Source: Curvibacter microcysteis (GTDB lineage: Bacteria; Pseudomonadota; Gammaproteobacteria; Burkholderiales; Burkholderiaceae_C). From it: a DNA stretch of 64,000 bases. Of this stretch, positions 23,128 to 32,324 are shown piece after piece. The stretch is taken from NCBI RefSeq assembly GCF_028649435.1, contig NZ_JAQSIN010000003.1, one strand, 5' to 3'. Position numbers and translations under genes: made by a program. The notes below the pieces were generated by a model, which was not told where the DNA came from, ran no database searches, and saw only the letters and a program-made list of their open reading frames with translations. Within the stretch, counting starts at the first letter, position 1. Each line of letters begins with the position of its first letter.

Positions 23128-25680
23128 ATGTTCAGACGACTGCGGATGCCTTTGTGGTTAGCGCTGGCATTGCCCTCTGGGCTGATGCTGTTGCTGGTCA
23201 TCGGCCTGCTGCTGACGGCGCAGCGCATCAGCGCCATGCGCTTGATCGACAGCAGCGGCAACAACCTGCTGTTGGCCACCAGCGAGCACATCCGCTCTGA
23301 AATCACCGGCCACCTGGAGTCGGTCTTCACCCTGCAGCTCAGCCTGGCCGGCCTGGTGGCCCGCCCCGGCGTCCACGACGCGGGCGACATGCGGGCGGTG
23401 GAGCACTTGTTTGACCACCAGTTCAGCACGGTCTACCGGCCTCATTTCCCGCAGGTCGAGATGATTCAGTTCGGCAGCGCGCAAGGTGAATTCTTTGGCC
23501 TCAAGCAGGACCGGCGTGCCGGCGTGCGGCGTTACCTCAAGGACCAGCGCACCGGTCAGCGCCTGATCGCCCGCGACGAGCCCGGCCCCGCGAACGAGAA
23601 AGTCATCGTCGGCTACGACCCCCGCGTTCGGCCCTGGTACCGGCCCGCTGCGGGCTCGGGCCTGCCACGCTGGACGCCGGTCTACCTGTCCAGCTTTGGC
23701 GATGTGACCTCCATCTCGGCCACCACTCCGGTGAAAGGGGGCGACGGGCAACTCTTGGGCGTGCTGGCCACGGACTTATCGCTCAGCGACCTGTCCCATC
23801 GCCTGCGGGCCCTGCCGCTGCTGCAAGGCTACCCGTCGGCGCTGGTGTACGTGGTCGATGAGCAAGGGCACCTGCTGGCGCACTCCCATGCCCAGGAGGA
23901 GGGCTTGGCCGACCCGCCTCCGCGGTCGCCGCAGATCGCCCTGGCCCAGAACAGCAGTGACCTGCTGTTGAAAGCCAGTTTTGCCACCTGGCATCCGCGC
24001 CCCACCGACAGCCCGCCCGACTTCAGCCTGACCGTGGCCGGGCAAAAGTATTTGGGGCGGGTGTCGCCCTTGACGGATGCGCGTGGCCTCAATTGGCAGC
24101 TGGTGGCCCTGGTGTCGGAGGGGGAGCTGATCGGCAGCTCACAGGCCAGTGCGCAGTGGGCCCTGATGCTGGCGCTGGGCTTGGCCGGCGTCGGCTTGCT
24201 GCTGGGCCTGTGGTGGATGCGTCGCATTGCCCACCCCATTCACCAGGCTGCCCAAGCCGCGTCGGAGTTGGCGCAGGATCGGCCCACCCACCGCGTGCTG
24301 GTGGACCACAGCCGGATCTACGAAACCGCCTTGTTGACCGAGGCCTTCAACGCCATGTCGCGCCGCATCCTGGCGCAACTGGCCAAGCTGCACGACATGG
24401 CCTTGCGCGATGCCGTCACGGGCTTGCCCAACCGCCGCGGCCTGATCGCCGCCAGCGAGGGGCTGGCGCAGCGCCCGCTCACCGTCTTGCTGTTTGGGGT
24501 GGACCGGTTTCGGGCGGTCAATGCCTCCCTGGGCCCGAGCGCCGGTGACGAGCTGCTGCGCCAGGTGGGCCACCGCTTGCGCGCGGCCAGCCCGGCGCAG
24601 GCCGTGGTGGCGCGCGTGGCCGGTGACGAATTTCTCGTGCTGTGGCCCCGTTTGGCCGAGGGCACAGAGGCCTTGATCGAGCGCTTGCAGGACGTGTTCA
24701 AGCCAGTCTTTTTGACCGCGACCGATGAGGTGTTGCTGGGCGCCAGCCTGGGCGTGGTGCAGGCCGATGGCCCCGGTCTGCAACTGGACCCTGATTTATT
24801 GCGCTACGCCAGCGTGGCCTTGCAGGTCGCCAAAGCCGGCGAGCGCGGTCAGCGGGTCGACTTTGACGCCTGCTTGCTCGACAGCACCCGGCGCAGCGCC
24901 GAACTGGTCAACGACATGCGCGCGGCCCTGGCCCAGGGCGAGTTCACAGTGCACTTTCAACCCATTGTCCGGCTGCAGAATCAGGCCCTGCATGGGCTGG
25001 AGGCCTTGCTGCGCTGGAACAGCCCCAAGCATGGCATGGTGGGGCCTGCCCAGTTCATTCCCCTGGCCGAGGAGTCGGGCCTGATCGTGGAGCTGGGCCA
25101 ATGGGTGTTGCGCCAGGCCACGCAAGAAGTGGCGCAATGGATGCGTGAGCAGCCCTTGCCCGAGGGCTTTTTGCTGCATGTGAATGTGTCGCAGCGGCAG
25201 CTGGTGCAGGCGGACTTTGGTGCGCAGGTGGCCGAGGCGCTGCGCCTGAGCGGCCTGCCGCCTCACGCCCTGGCCATCGAGATCACGGAGAGCTTGCTGG
25301 TCGAAGACGACCCCGCCACCCTCAAGACCCTGGCCGACCTCCACGCTCAGGGCGTGCGCATGGCGCTGGACGACTTTGGCACGGGCTACTCCTCGCTGTC
25401 CTACCTCAACAAGTTCCAGTTTTTTGAGGTCAAGATCGACCGCAGCTTCATCGTCGCGGCCGAGCAAAACCCGCGCAGCGCCGCGATTTTGAAGATGCTG
25501 CTCGACATCACCCGCAGCCTGGATGCCGTGGCGGTGGCCGAAGGCATTGAAACGCCTGAGCAAGCCCAGCGTTTGCTGGAGGCGGACTGCCTTTACGGGC
25601 AGGGCTATTGGTTTGGTCGCCCCATGCCCCTGGCCGAACTGCGGCGTCAGCGCCAGGCCTTGGCCACCAAATCCTTGTAG
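23128..25680 (+). CDS. Cache-domain GGDEF-EAL c-di-GMP signalling protein
   Basis: An 850-residue membrane receptor. An N-terminal helix (about 8-30) leads into a periplasmic dCache-like region (about 35-330), a second helix (about 345-367) and HAMP-like residues. A GGDEF domain (about 410-570) and an EAL domain (about 590-840) follow. The GGDEF signature is altered to AGDEF (498-502) without an RxxD site. The EAL domain keeps its catalytic residues: EALLRW (625), NVSQ, EITES, DDFGTGYSS, KIDRSF, EGIET. It is therefore most likely a phosphodiesterase with a regulatory GGDEF. A TACACT -10 lies at 23060-23065. Its last 34 bp overlap the convergent gene. Confidence 0.9.
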   Translation: MFRRLRMPLWLALALPSGLMLLLVIGLLLTAQRISAMRLIDSSGNNLLLATSEHIRSEITGHLESVFTLQLSLAGLVARPGVHDAGDMRAVEHLFDHQFSTVYRPHFPQVEMIQFGSAQGEFFGLKQDRRAGVRRYLKDQRTGQRLIARDEPGPANEKVIVGYDPRVRPWYRPAAGSGLPRWTPVYLSSFGDVTSISATTPVKGGDGQLLGVLATDLSLSDLSHRLRALPLLQGYPSALVYVVDEQGHLLAHSHAQEEGLADPPPRSPQIALAQNSSDLLLKASFATWHPRPTDSPPDFSLTVAGQKYLGRVSPLTDARGLNWQLVALVSEGELIGSSQASAQWALMLALGLAGVGLLLGLWWMRRIAHPIHQAAQAASELAQDRPTHRVLVDHSRIYETALLTEAFNAMSRRILAQLAKLHDMALRDAVTGLPNRRGLIAASEGLAQRPLTVLLFGVDRFRAVNASLGPSAGDELLRQVGHRLRAASPAQAVVARVAGDEFLVLWPRLAEGTEALIERLQDVFKPVFLTATDEVLLGASLGVVQADGPGLQLDPDLLRYASVALQVAKAGERGQRVDFDACLLDSTRRSAELVNDMRAALAQGEFTVHFQPIVRLQNQALHGLEALLRWNSPKHGMVGPAQFIPLAEESGLIVELGQWVLRQATQEVAQWMREQPLPEGFLLHVNVSQRQLVQADFGAQVAEALRLSGLPPHALAIEITESLLVEDDPATLKTLADLHAQGVRMALDDFGTGYSSLSYLNKFQFFEVKIDRSFIVAAEQNPRSAAILKMLLDITRSLDAVAVAEGIETPEQAQRLLEADCLYGQGYWFGRPMPLAELRRQRQALATKSL

Positions 25681-26540
25681 TGCACGGCGGGCCGCCCCAG
25701 CAGGGCTTGGAAGGCGCGCGCGTCGCCCACGTTGTCGCTGCCCAGCATGGCCAGGGTCTCGCTGCACCAGGGCACGGAGGCGGGCAACTGGTCACCCAGC
25801 CGGGCGCTCAGCTGGGTCAGGGCGTTGGGCAGGCGCAGCACCCAGGCGGGGCCATGGCCGCTTTGCTGGCGCAGGCTGGCCACCAGGGCGGCCAGGCTCA
25901 GGGCTTCCGGGCCGGCGCAGGCCAGCACGCCGGTGGGGGCCTTTTCTTGGGCCAGGCTGGCCACCACGGCGGCGGCCAGGTCGTGCACCGACACCGGTTG
26001 CACCCGGGCGGTCAGCATCGGACCCGGCAGCAGGGCCACGGGCAGGCGCGCCAGGTTCATGAACAAGGCGCTGCTGTCGCCCCCCTTGCCAAACACCACA
26101 CTGGGGCGCAGCACCAGGGCGCTCAGGGCGGCTTGTTCGTGCAGGGCCAGCAAATGGGTGTCGGCGGCGCGCTTGGTGCTCGCATAGCGGGTCGGGCTGC
26201 TGGCAATGCCCAGCGCCGAGACCTGGATCACCCGACGCACCCCGGCTTGGGCGCAGGCGTCGAACAAAGCGATCGGGGTGTCGCGGTGCACCGCGTCAAT
26301 GGGCCGGGCCTTGCTGTCCCGCAACACGCCCACGGCATTGACCACCGCATCCACGCCATTCAAGCGGGGCAGCCAGGTGGCGGCCGAGGTGTCACGGGCA
26401 AAGTCCATGGCGACACCGGCGTGGGTGCGGGCAGCCCGGGCGGGGGAAACACCGGGGACCACCTCATGCCCCGCGCGTTGCAGGGCTTGCTGAAGGTGGC
26501 GGCCGACGAAGCCGGTGGAGCCGGTCAGGAGTATGCGCAT
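25647..26540 (-). CDS. NAD(P)-binding protein, atypical SDR (NDUFA9-like)
   Basis: A 297-residue Rossmann protein of the extended/atypical short-chain dehydrogenase group. It opens with MRILLTGSTGFVGRHLQQAL (cofactor loop TGSTGFVG), has a VNAVGV strand, and the segment VSALGIASSPTRYASTKRAAD carries the S-Y-K triad. The later part resembles the NDUFA9-like epimerase family, whose substrates are mostly unknown. The ATG at 26540 is chosen by the direct fit to the Rossmann start. Its 3' end overlaps the 3' end of the EAL gene by 34 bp in convergent orientation. Confidence 0.82.
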   Translation of the reverse strand: MRILLTGSTGFVGRHLQQALQRAGHEVVPGVSPARAARTHAGVAMDFARDTSAATWLPRLNGVDAVVNAVGVLRDSKARPIDAVHRDTPIALFDACAQAGVRRVIQVSALGIASSPTRYASTKRAADTHLLALHEQAALSALVLRPSVVFGKGGDSSALFMNLARLPVALLPGPMLTARVQPVSVHDLAAAVVASLAQEKAPTGVLACAGPEALSLAALVASLRQQSGHGPAWVLRLPNALTQLSARLGDQLPASVPWCSETLAMLGSDNVGDARAFQALLGRPAVHYKDLVAKAWR

Positions 26541-26666
26541 GGGAGGCTTTCGATCAGGACCCGCGGGGTGCCGGTCCAGGTGACAGCCCTGCATGGTGCC
26601 TTGCCTGTCGGCAGTGCGGGGTGAGGACCGTCAAAAACCCGCTCCCCAGGTCGGGTCTGGGGGCGT

Positions 26667-28709
26667 TCAGGCCTCTGGCGGGCGGTGGATGCTGGTGGTG
26701 GACGGGTCGGTCGGAGGCTTCAAAGCCGAGGCCAGCACGTAGCGTGCGCGCCCGTTCTGCTTGGCCTGGTAGAGGGCCGCATCCGCGGCATTGATCAAGG
26801 CGTGGGGCTGGCCGCGCGCGTCGGGTTGGCAGGAGGCCACGCCGATGCTCATGGTCAGGCGCGAGCTGGTCAGCGAGGCCACGTGCGGGATGTTCTCGGT
26901 GCGCATGCGTTCCAGGCAGCGCTGGGCCACCTCGCGGGCGCCGTCCTCGGTGCTGCCGGGCAACAGGATCACGAACTCCTCGCCGCCGTAGCGCGCCACC
27001 AGCTCGCCGCTGCGCCGCACATCGCCGATCAGCACCTGGGCCACACGGCGCAGGCAGTCGTCGCCGGCCAGGTGGCCGTAGTGGTCGTTGTAGCGTTTGA
27101 AGTGGTCGATGTCGACCAGCAGCAGCGCCAGGGGCAGTTGGTGGCGTTGGCAGCGCATCCACTCACGGGCCATGGCCTCGTCAAAGCTGCGCCGGTTGTG
27201 GATGCCGGTCAGGCCATCGGTGACCGACAGCGTGGCCAGGCGCTGGTTGGCGCTGGCCAGTTGTTGTTCCTTCACGATCAGCTCGGTCACGTCCACGTGC
27301 ACGCCCACCGTCATGCGCTCGGCGGTCTGGCGCTCATGCACGCGGTACCAGCGGCCGTTGTGCATGGGCACCACCAGGGCCGCGCCGGGGCGGCGGTGCG
27401 AGGCCAGGCGCAGAGCGCCCCAGTCCGGCCCCTCATCGCTGCGTTCGACGTAATGGCCTTGGGTTTGGGCGTAGCGCACCAGGTCTTCAAAGCTGCGCCC
27501 GGGCTGCAGCAGGCTGGCCAGTTCGCTGTACATCAGGCGGTACTGGGTGTTGCACAGCAGCAGCTTGTCGTCGGCGTCGTAGACGGCCAGGCCTTCGGGC
27601 AAGGCTTCGATGGCATCCATCAGCAACTGGCGGTTGCGCTGGCCTTCCCGCTGGGCGCTTTCCAGGGCCTGGCGTTGCTTGACCATGTCGCTCACGTCCA
27701 GGCGCACCGCCACGATGTAGTTTTCGGGCGTGCGGGTCTCAAAGGCCTGCACCCAGCGGTCGCCGGACAGGGCCTGCAAAAAGGTGCGGTTGACCAGGCG
27801 TTGGCGCTCTTCCAGGCGCTTGGCCAGCCAGGGCTCTTCTTGGCCAATGGCTTCGATGACCACCTGGTGGCGCAGGCTCTCGGCCGCCATGTCGGCAAAG
27901 CGACGTCCCACCGAGGCGGGGTAGTCGATGTGGCTGAACATGCGTTGCAAGGCCCGGTTGTAGATGACCAGCTGGTCCTGCTCGTCAAAGATCTCCAGCG
28001 CGACCGGCAGGGCGTCCAGCGCCCGCACCAGCAGGCGCCTTGCTTGCTGGGCGTCGCTGCGCGCCTCTTGCAGCGCCTGCTGCTGGCGCACAAAGTCGGT
28101 CACGTTGGTGCGCAGGCCGATCAAACCGCCCTCGGGCGTGCGGCATTCGTTGACGCGCACCCAGCGGTTGTCGCTCAGGGCCTGCAAAAAGTCTTGTTTG
28201 GGCGCGCGGTGCTCGGCCAGGCGTTGCTGCACCCAGCGTTCTTCCTGGCCCACCGCTTCAAGGATTTCGCCCGCGGCGGCGGCGGTGCGGATGATGACTT
28301 CAAACGGCACGCCCGGCTGCAGCAGCGGGGCCACCGTGGGGTTCATCTCCCGGTAGCGGTCGCTGGCGATGATGAGGCGGTCTTGGGCATCGAATAGCGC
28401 CAGGGCGTCGGGAAAGCAGCGCAAGGCCCCCTGCAGCTGTTCGTGCGCCGCACGGGCTTGATCGCGTTCCTGCTGCATGTGCTGGGCCGCGCGCAGGCTT
28501 TGTTGCAAGGCGCTCCAGGCCTGGAGGCTGCCCACCAGCAAGGCCAGCAGCGCCAGCAAGTTGAGGGCTGCCAGCGCGGGTTGTCCCGCCAGGAACAACT
28601 GCCAACCTGACAGGGCCAGGCCGACCTGGCCCAGCACGCTGCCGACCCAGAGGGCAGGGTGGGACAGCCAACTCGATGGGGGCGGGTTCGACAGGGGGGA
28701 CTGAGGCAT
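26667..28709 (-). CDS. Diguanylate cyclase with three tandem PAS domains
   Basis: A 680-residue protein. Two hydrophobic helices (about 20-62) and a short coiled stretch lead to three PAS domains (about 97-210, 232-345, 368-480) and a C-terminal GGDEF domain with intact GGEEF at 575-579. The PAS copies are related to each other: each has an ALxxFDxxDxL-type start and a later RWxxxxExRTPE-like strand, with GQEE spaced alike in the first two. They look like internal duplications of the PAS-7 type. The I-site position reads RSGE rather than RxxD, so product inhibition may be lost. The gene stands alone. Confidence 0.9.
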   Translation of the reverse strand: MPQSPLSNPPPSSWLSHPALWVGSVLGQVGLALSGWQLFLAGQPALAALNLLALLALLVGSLQAWSALQQSLRAAQHMQQERDQARAAHEQLQGALRCFPDALALFDAQDRLIIASDRYREMNPTVAPLLQPGVPFEVIIRTAAAAGEILEAVGQEERWVQQRLAEHRAPKQDFLQALSDNRWVRVNECRTPEGGLIGLRTNVTDFVRQQQALQEARSDAQQARRLLVRALDALPVALEIFDEQDQLVIYNRALQRMFSHIDYPASVGRRFADMAAESLRHQVVIEAIGQEEPWLAKRLEERQRLVNRTFLQALSGDRWVQAFETRTPENYIVAVRLDVSDMVKQRQALESAQREGQRNRQLLMDAIEALPEGLAVYDADDKLLLCNTQYRLMYSELASLLQPGRSFEDLVRYAQTQGHYVERSDEGPDWGALRLASHRRPGAALVVPMHNGRWYRVHERQTAERMTVGVHVDVTELIVKEQQLASANQRLATLSVTDGLTGIHNRRSFDEAMAREWMRCQRHQLPLALLLVDIDHFKRYNDHYGHLAGDDCLRRVAQVLIGDVRRSGELVARYGGEEFVILLPGSTEDGAREVAQRCLERMRTENIPHVASLTSSRLTMSIGVASCQPDARGQPHALINAADAALYQAKQNGRARYVLASALKPPTDPSTTSIHRPPEA

Positions 28710-29011
28710 GGGCAGGGCAGGTTGAACGCGGTCGCGGGAGCCTGAAGCGGGCCCCTATGGCGGCGCTCGGTGCGGCAGTCTAGCAACCCGTGCGCCAGCC
28801 GGGAAGCCCTGGTGGCCCAAGCAACAGGCTCCGGTGTCGCTTGGGGGGCTGTGCGGCTTGCGCGCAAGGAACTGGCCAGCCCGGTAAACTCTCGGGTTCG
28901 TCCTCGTGACCCCCTCTGCTGTGGGGCGGTGGGCGGGTGCAGGCCCCGGGGGTTTGCGGGTCTGTTTTGGCGCTGTGGCCTGCTGGGGCGGCGCTCTGGG
29001 GTTCTCGTTTT
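28710..29011. other. Intergenic region between divergent DGC and ZIP genes
   Basis: These 302 bp hold no gene or RNA that I can support. A TAAACT element (28885-28890) lies upstream of the ZIP gene, but a matching -35 at proper distance is missing. No Zur-like palindrome is visible. No ribosome site precedes either start. Confidence 0.4.
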
Positions 29012-29884
29012 ATGACATTGGTCGCAATCATTCTCGCCACCTTGGGGGCTGGCATTGGCAGCGTCTGGGTGGCTGCGCTGCTCATGCGTGTCGGTGTGAA
29101 CTCCGGGCGTGGAGGGCTCAATGCCCAACACCTGCTGAGCCTGGCCGCCGGGGCCCTGCTGGCCACGGCCTTCATGCACCTCTTGCCCGAAGCTTTTGAG
29201 GGCTCCGCCGGCGCCCATGCCTTGTTTGCCACCTTGCTGGTGGGTGTGGTGTTTTTCTTCTTACTCGACAAAGCAGAGCTGTGGCACCACGGGCATGAGC
29301 ATGGTCATGGCCATGAGCACCATGCGCATGCGGGTCAGGGCCACGCCCATGCTCACGCCCCCGGCGAAGACCCCGGCCATGCCCACGACCACGGGCATGC
29401 CCACACCCACGGCCACGCCCACGCAGGCGTGCAGGCCGGGGGCTGGACCCTGATCACGGGCGACAGCGTGCACTGCTTTGGTGACGGCATCTTGATCGCG
29501 TCGGCCTTTGTGGCCGATGTCCGACTGGGCTTGGTGGCGGCGCTGGCGGTGCTGGCCCACGAGGTGCCCCACCACATGGGCGACCTGGTGGTGATGCGCC
29601 AGGCCAGCGGCAACCGCCGCCTGGCCTTGCTGAAGGTGTCTTTGGCCGGGGCCGTGACCACCCTTGGCGGCGTGGTGGGCTTTTACCTCTTGGAGCCCTT
29701 GCAGGACTGGCTGCCGTACTTTCTGACGGTGGCGTCCAGCAGCTTCATCTACGTGGCTTTGGCCGACCTGATTCCACAGCTGCAAAAGCGCCTGACGGCG
29801 CGCCAGACGGCCGCGCAGATCGCCTGGTTGGCGCTGGGCATTGGCCTGGTCACCGCCGCCAGCGGCTTGGCCCACACCCACTGA
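29012..29884 (+). CDS. ZIP family divalent metal transporter with His-rich loop
   Basis: A 290-residue ZIP-type transporter of the inner membrane, probably carrying zinc or a related metal. Eight helices are suggested. The core metal motifs are present: DSVHCFGDG on helix 4 (about 151-159) and HEVPHHMGD on helix 5 (about 183-191). Between helices 3 and 4 lies a long loop with 20 histidines in residues 92-137, mostly as HxH and GHAH repeats. This suits metal sensing or buffering. The ATG at 29012 sits directly before the first helix. Import is the usual ZIP direction, but bacterial members can work as exporters. Confidence 0.9.
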   Translation: MTLVAIILATLGAGIGSVWVAALLMRVGVNSGRGGLNAQHLLSLAAGALLATAFMHLLPEAFEGSAGAHALFATLLVGVVFFFLLDKAELWHHGHEHGHGHEHHAHAGQGHAHAHAPGEDPGHAHDHGHAHTHGHAHAGVQAGGWTLITGDSVHCFGDGILIASAFVADVRLGLVAALAVLAHEVPHHMGDLVVMRQASGNRRLALLKVSLAGAVTTLGGVVGFYLLEPLQDWLPYFLTVASSSFIYVALADLIPQLQKRLTARQTAAQIAWLALGIGLVTAASGLAHTH

Positions 29885-29917
29885 GGGGGCGCTCCCTCAG
29901 GCGCTGGGGCAGCGCAC

Positions 29918-30904
29918 TCAATCGGGCGCGATGTTGCCGCTGCGGATGGCTTTCTCGTAGCGCTGCTGCTCACTGCGGATCAGACGCGCAAAGTCCTCGC
30001 TGCTGCCCGGGTTGACCTCGCCGCCCACGGCCGCCAGTTTGTCTCGCACGTCTTTGCTGGCCAGGGCTTTTTGCAGCTCGCCGTGCAGGCGGCTGACGAT
30101 GGCTTTGGGTGTGGCCGCTGGGGCCAGCAAGCCGTACCAGACGGAGGCTTCAAAGCCGGCAAAGCCGCTTTCCGCGATGGTGGGCACCTCGGGGAAGATG
30201 GGGCTGCGCCGCGCGCTGAGCACCGCGATCACCCGCAGGCGACCGGCTTTTTGGTGTGGCAAGGCCTCCAGCGCATTCACCGCCACCATGGGCAGTTGGC
30301 CACCGATCACATCGGTGATGGCCGGGCCGCCGCCCCGGTAGGGCACATGCGAGAGTTGCAGGCCGGCGGCACGTTCGAACAGCTCCACCGCCAAGTGGGG
30401 CGTGGAGCCGTTGCCTGGCGTCGCGTAGTTGACGCTGCCCGGCTTGTTCTTGGCCGCGGCGATCAGTTGGGCCAGGCTGTTGAAGCCCGAGGCCGGGTTG
30501 ACGGCCAGCACCACCGGCACGCGCCCAATCAGGCCGATGGGGGCCAGGTCACGCTCGGCGTCAAAAGGGGCGGGCTGGTACAGCGACATGTTGGCGGCCA
30601 GCGCATTGGCCGCCACCAGCAAGGTGTAGCCATCGGCCGGGCTGTCGATCACCGACTTGATGGCGATGTTGCTGCCCGCGCCAGGCTTGTTGTCCACCAC
30701 CACCGATTGCCCCAGCGGGCCGCTCAAGGCCTGGCCGATGGTGCGCCCCACGATGTCCACCGCGCCGCCAGCCGGGTAGCCCACCACCAGCTTGACCGGG
30801 CGGTCGGGGTAGCTGGCACTTTGCGCCAGCGCGGCGCCGGGGGCCAGCAAGGCGGCGTTGAGGCCCAGCCACTGGCGGCGGGTCGGGGCGGTGAATCGGG
30901 TCAT
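29918..30904 (-). CDS. Bug family substrate-binding protein next to LigAB2
   Basis: A 328-residue periplasmic receptor with an RRQW-type signal peptide ending ALAQS. Standard Bug motifs follow: YPDRPVKLVVGYPAGGAVD, VVDNKPGAGSNI, and SPADGYTLLVA. It follows the LigB-like gene by 96 bp on the same strand, so its ligand may be the aromatic acid cleaved by that dioxygenase. No TctA/TctB membrane partner is encoded nearby. It converges with the ZIP gene (33 bp gap). Confidence 0.9.
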   Translation of the reverse strand: MTRFTAPTRRQWLGLNAALLAPGAALAQSASYPDRPVKLVVGYPAGGAVDIVGRTIGQALSGPLGQSVVVDNKPGAGSNIAIKSVIDSPADGYTLLVAANALAANMSLYQPAPFDAERDLAPIGLIGRVPVVLAVNPASGFNSLAQLIAAAKNKPGSVNYATPGNGSTPHLAVELFERAAGLQLSHVPYRGGGPAITDVIGGQLPMVAVNALEALPHQKAGRLRVIAVLSARRSPIFPEVPTIAESGFAGFEASVWYGLLAPAATPKAIVSRLHGELQKALASKDVRDKLAAVGGEVNPGSSEDFARLIRSEQQRYEKAIRSGNIAPD

Positions 30905-31000
30905 GGGCGGTGGTCCTGTCTCTGGGTGTCAGAAAAGCCGGGTCGTCGCCCGGCTGCAGCCCTTGATTCTAGGCAGCGCCGCGCCCCTGCGCGGGCCGAG

Positions 31001-31837
31001 TCAGGCCGCCGCAAAGGCCATGGTGCCGGCCGCGGTGTTGGAGATCGGGATGTGGTAGTTGGTGTGCACGCGGCGCACCGCGCCCGGCACAGCGCCCCGG
31101 GTGGCCAGCCACATCAGCAGCTCCACGCCTTGGGTGCCGGTTTTCTCGACCAGCTCGTTGATGCTGAACTGGGTCGCCCACTCTGGGTCGGTGAACAGGC
31201 TGTCCATGAACTTGAGGTCGAAGGGCTTGTTGATGAAACCGGCGCGTTCGCCGTCGAGCTGGTGGCTCAGGCCCCCGGTGCCAATCACCACCACCTTCTT
31301 GTCGCTGTCCCAGGCGGCAATTGCCTCGCCCACGGCGCGGCCCAGGGCCAGGCAGCGCTTGGCGCTGGGCAGGGGGAACTGCACGGTGTTGATGCAGATG
31401 GGCACGGTCAACACCGGGCAGTCGCCTTCAGGCCAGAACAGCTTGAGCGGCAGGGTGAACGCATGGTCCACCAGCATCTCCTGGCAGGTGGTGAGGTCGA
31501 AGTCGCGCTCCACCAGGTGGTTGATCAGGTGCCAGGACAGGTCGGTGGCGCCCTTGAATGGGGGCAGCGTGGGGATGCCCCAGCCCTCGTCAGCGTTGTG
31601 GTACTGCGCGGCGGCACCGATGGCGAAGGTCGGCATCTTGTCGAGGAAGAAGTTCAGGCCATGGTCGTTGTAGAACACCACGGCGATGTCCGGCTTGACC
31701 TCGTCCAGCCACTGGCGCACCGGCAAGAAGCCATCAAAAAAAGGCTTCCAGTAGGGCTCGTTTTGCAGGCCTTTGTGCAGGGCGCCGCCAATGGCGGGCA
31801 CATGGGAAGTGGTCATGCCACCGACGATTTTTGCCAT
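31001..31837 (-). CDS. Class III extradiol dioxygenase catalytic (LigB-like) subunit, paralogue
   Basis: A 278-residue paralogue of PmdB (36259-37119). The Fe(II) ligands align: His12 (TSHVPAIG), His59 (YNDHG) and Glu239 (GVELLMW). The catalytic base is His192 (GTGGLSHQLDG). The enzyme should therefore be active in ring cleavage. Sequence between the motifs differs widely from PmdB, for example CQEMLVDH for NKMDVDH, so a different substrate is likely; gallate, a methoxylated acid or another protocatechuate analogue are possible. It follows a LigA-like gene by 32 bp, with a Bug gene behind. The LysR at 32325 is the likely regulator. Confidence 0.85.
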   Translation of the reverse strand: MAKIVGGMTTSHVPAIGGALHKGLQNEPYWKPFFDGFLPVRQWLDEVKPDIAVVFYNDHGLNFFLDKMPTFAIGAAAQYHNADEGWGIPTLPPFKGATDLSWHLINHLVERDFDLTTCQEMLVDHAFTLPLKLFWPEGDCPVLTVPICINTVQFPLPSAKRCLALGRAVGEAIAAWDSDKKVVVIGTGGLSHQLDGERAGFINKPFDLKFMDSLFTDPEWATQFSINELVEKTGTQGVELLMWLATRGAVPGAVRRVHTNYHIPISNTAAGTMAFAAA

Positions 31838-31869
31838 GTTGTTTCTCCGTGGGGTAGGTGGGTTGGCGC

Positions 31870-32238
31870 TCAGGCGGCCAGGGTGTCGGGCTGCTGGTTC
31901 TGGGCCACCAGGCGGGCCTTGAAGGCTTCTTTGCTGAGGCCGGTCTGGGCCGCGCCCAGGTCCTGCACATCGAGGCCCAGGATGCCGGCGAACTTGGCCA
32001 GGTAGTACACATTGCCGCCGGCGGCCAGCAGGCCCAGCACGTCGCGCTCGCGGATGGCCCGGGTCTGCTCCTCATTGAGGCCCCAGGCGCGCATGAAGCC
32101 GGCCTCGTCGGCCTTGAAGGCCGCGCGTTGCTCGGCGCTGTTGAAGGCGTAGCACATCTTGTTCAAGGCATAGCCTTTTTGGGCCTGCTCGCCGTCGAAC
32201 ACGGTGGTGCCGGGGATGGGGGGCTGCGCTTGGGTCAT
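31870..32238 (-). CDS. LigA-like small subunit of the paralogous extradiol dioxygenase
   Basis: A 122-residue helical subunit that closes over the LigB active site in this enzyme family. It carries the LigA features PIPGTTVFDGEQAQKGYALN, FNSAEQRAAFKADEAGFMRAW and AAGGNVYYLAKFAGI. It is shorter than PmdA (145 residues) by the C-terminal tail. The ATG at 32238 has a GGAG ribosome site about 6 nt before it. First gene of the orphan dioxygenase operon; divergent from a LysR gene with 86 bp between starts. Confidence 0.85.
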   Translation of the reverse strand: MTQAQPPIPGTTVFDGEQAQKGYALNKMCYAFNSAEQRAAFKADEAGFMRAWGLNEEQTRAIRERDVLGLLAAGGNVYYLAKFAGILGLDVQDLGAAQTGLSKEAFKARLVAQNQQPDTLAA

Positions 32239-32324
32239 GGCGGTCTCCTGCGTTTGATCTGGGTCAGGGCGCCAGTATTCCGGGCTGAGTCGCAAAGATA
32301 AACAGATGGATACTCATTAAATCT

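Noticed and set aside
29282..29430. Short tandem CAT/GCC-type repeats, considered as a CRISPR or non-coding repeat
   Set aside because: They encode the His-rich loop of the ZIP transporter; there are no spacers and the frame is continuous.
32239..32324. A LysR box in front of the orphan dioxygenase operon
   Set aside because: Only an AGAT-N13-ATCT repeat was found, which does not fit T-N11-A well; too weak to list as a site.
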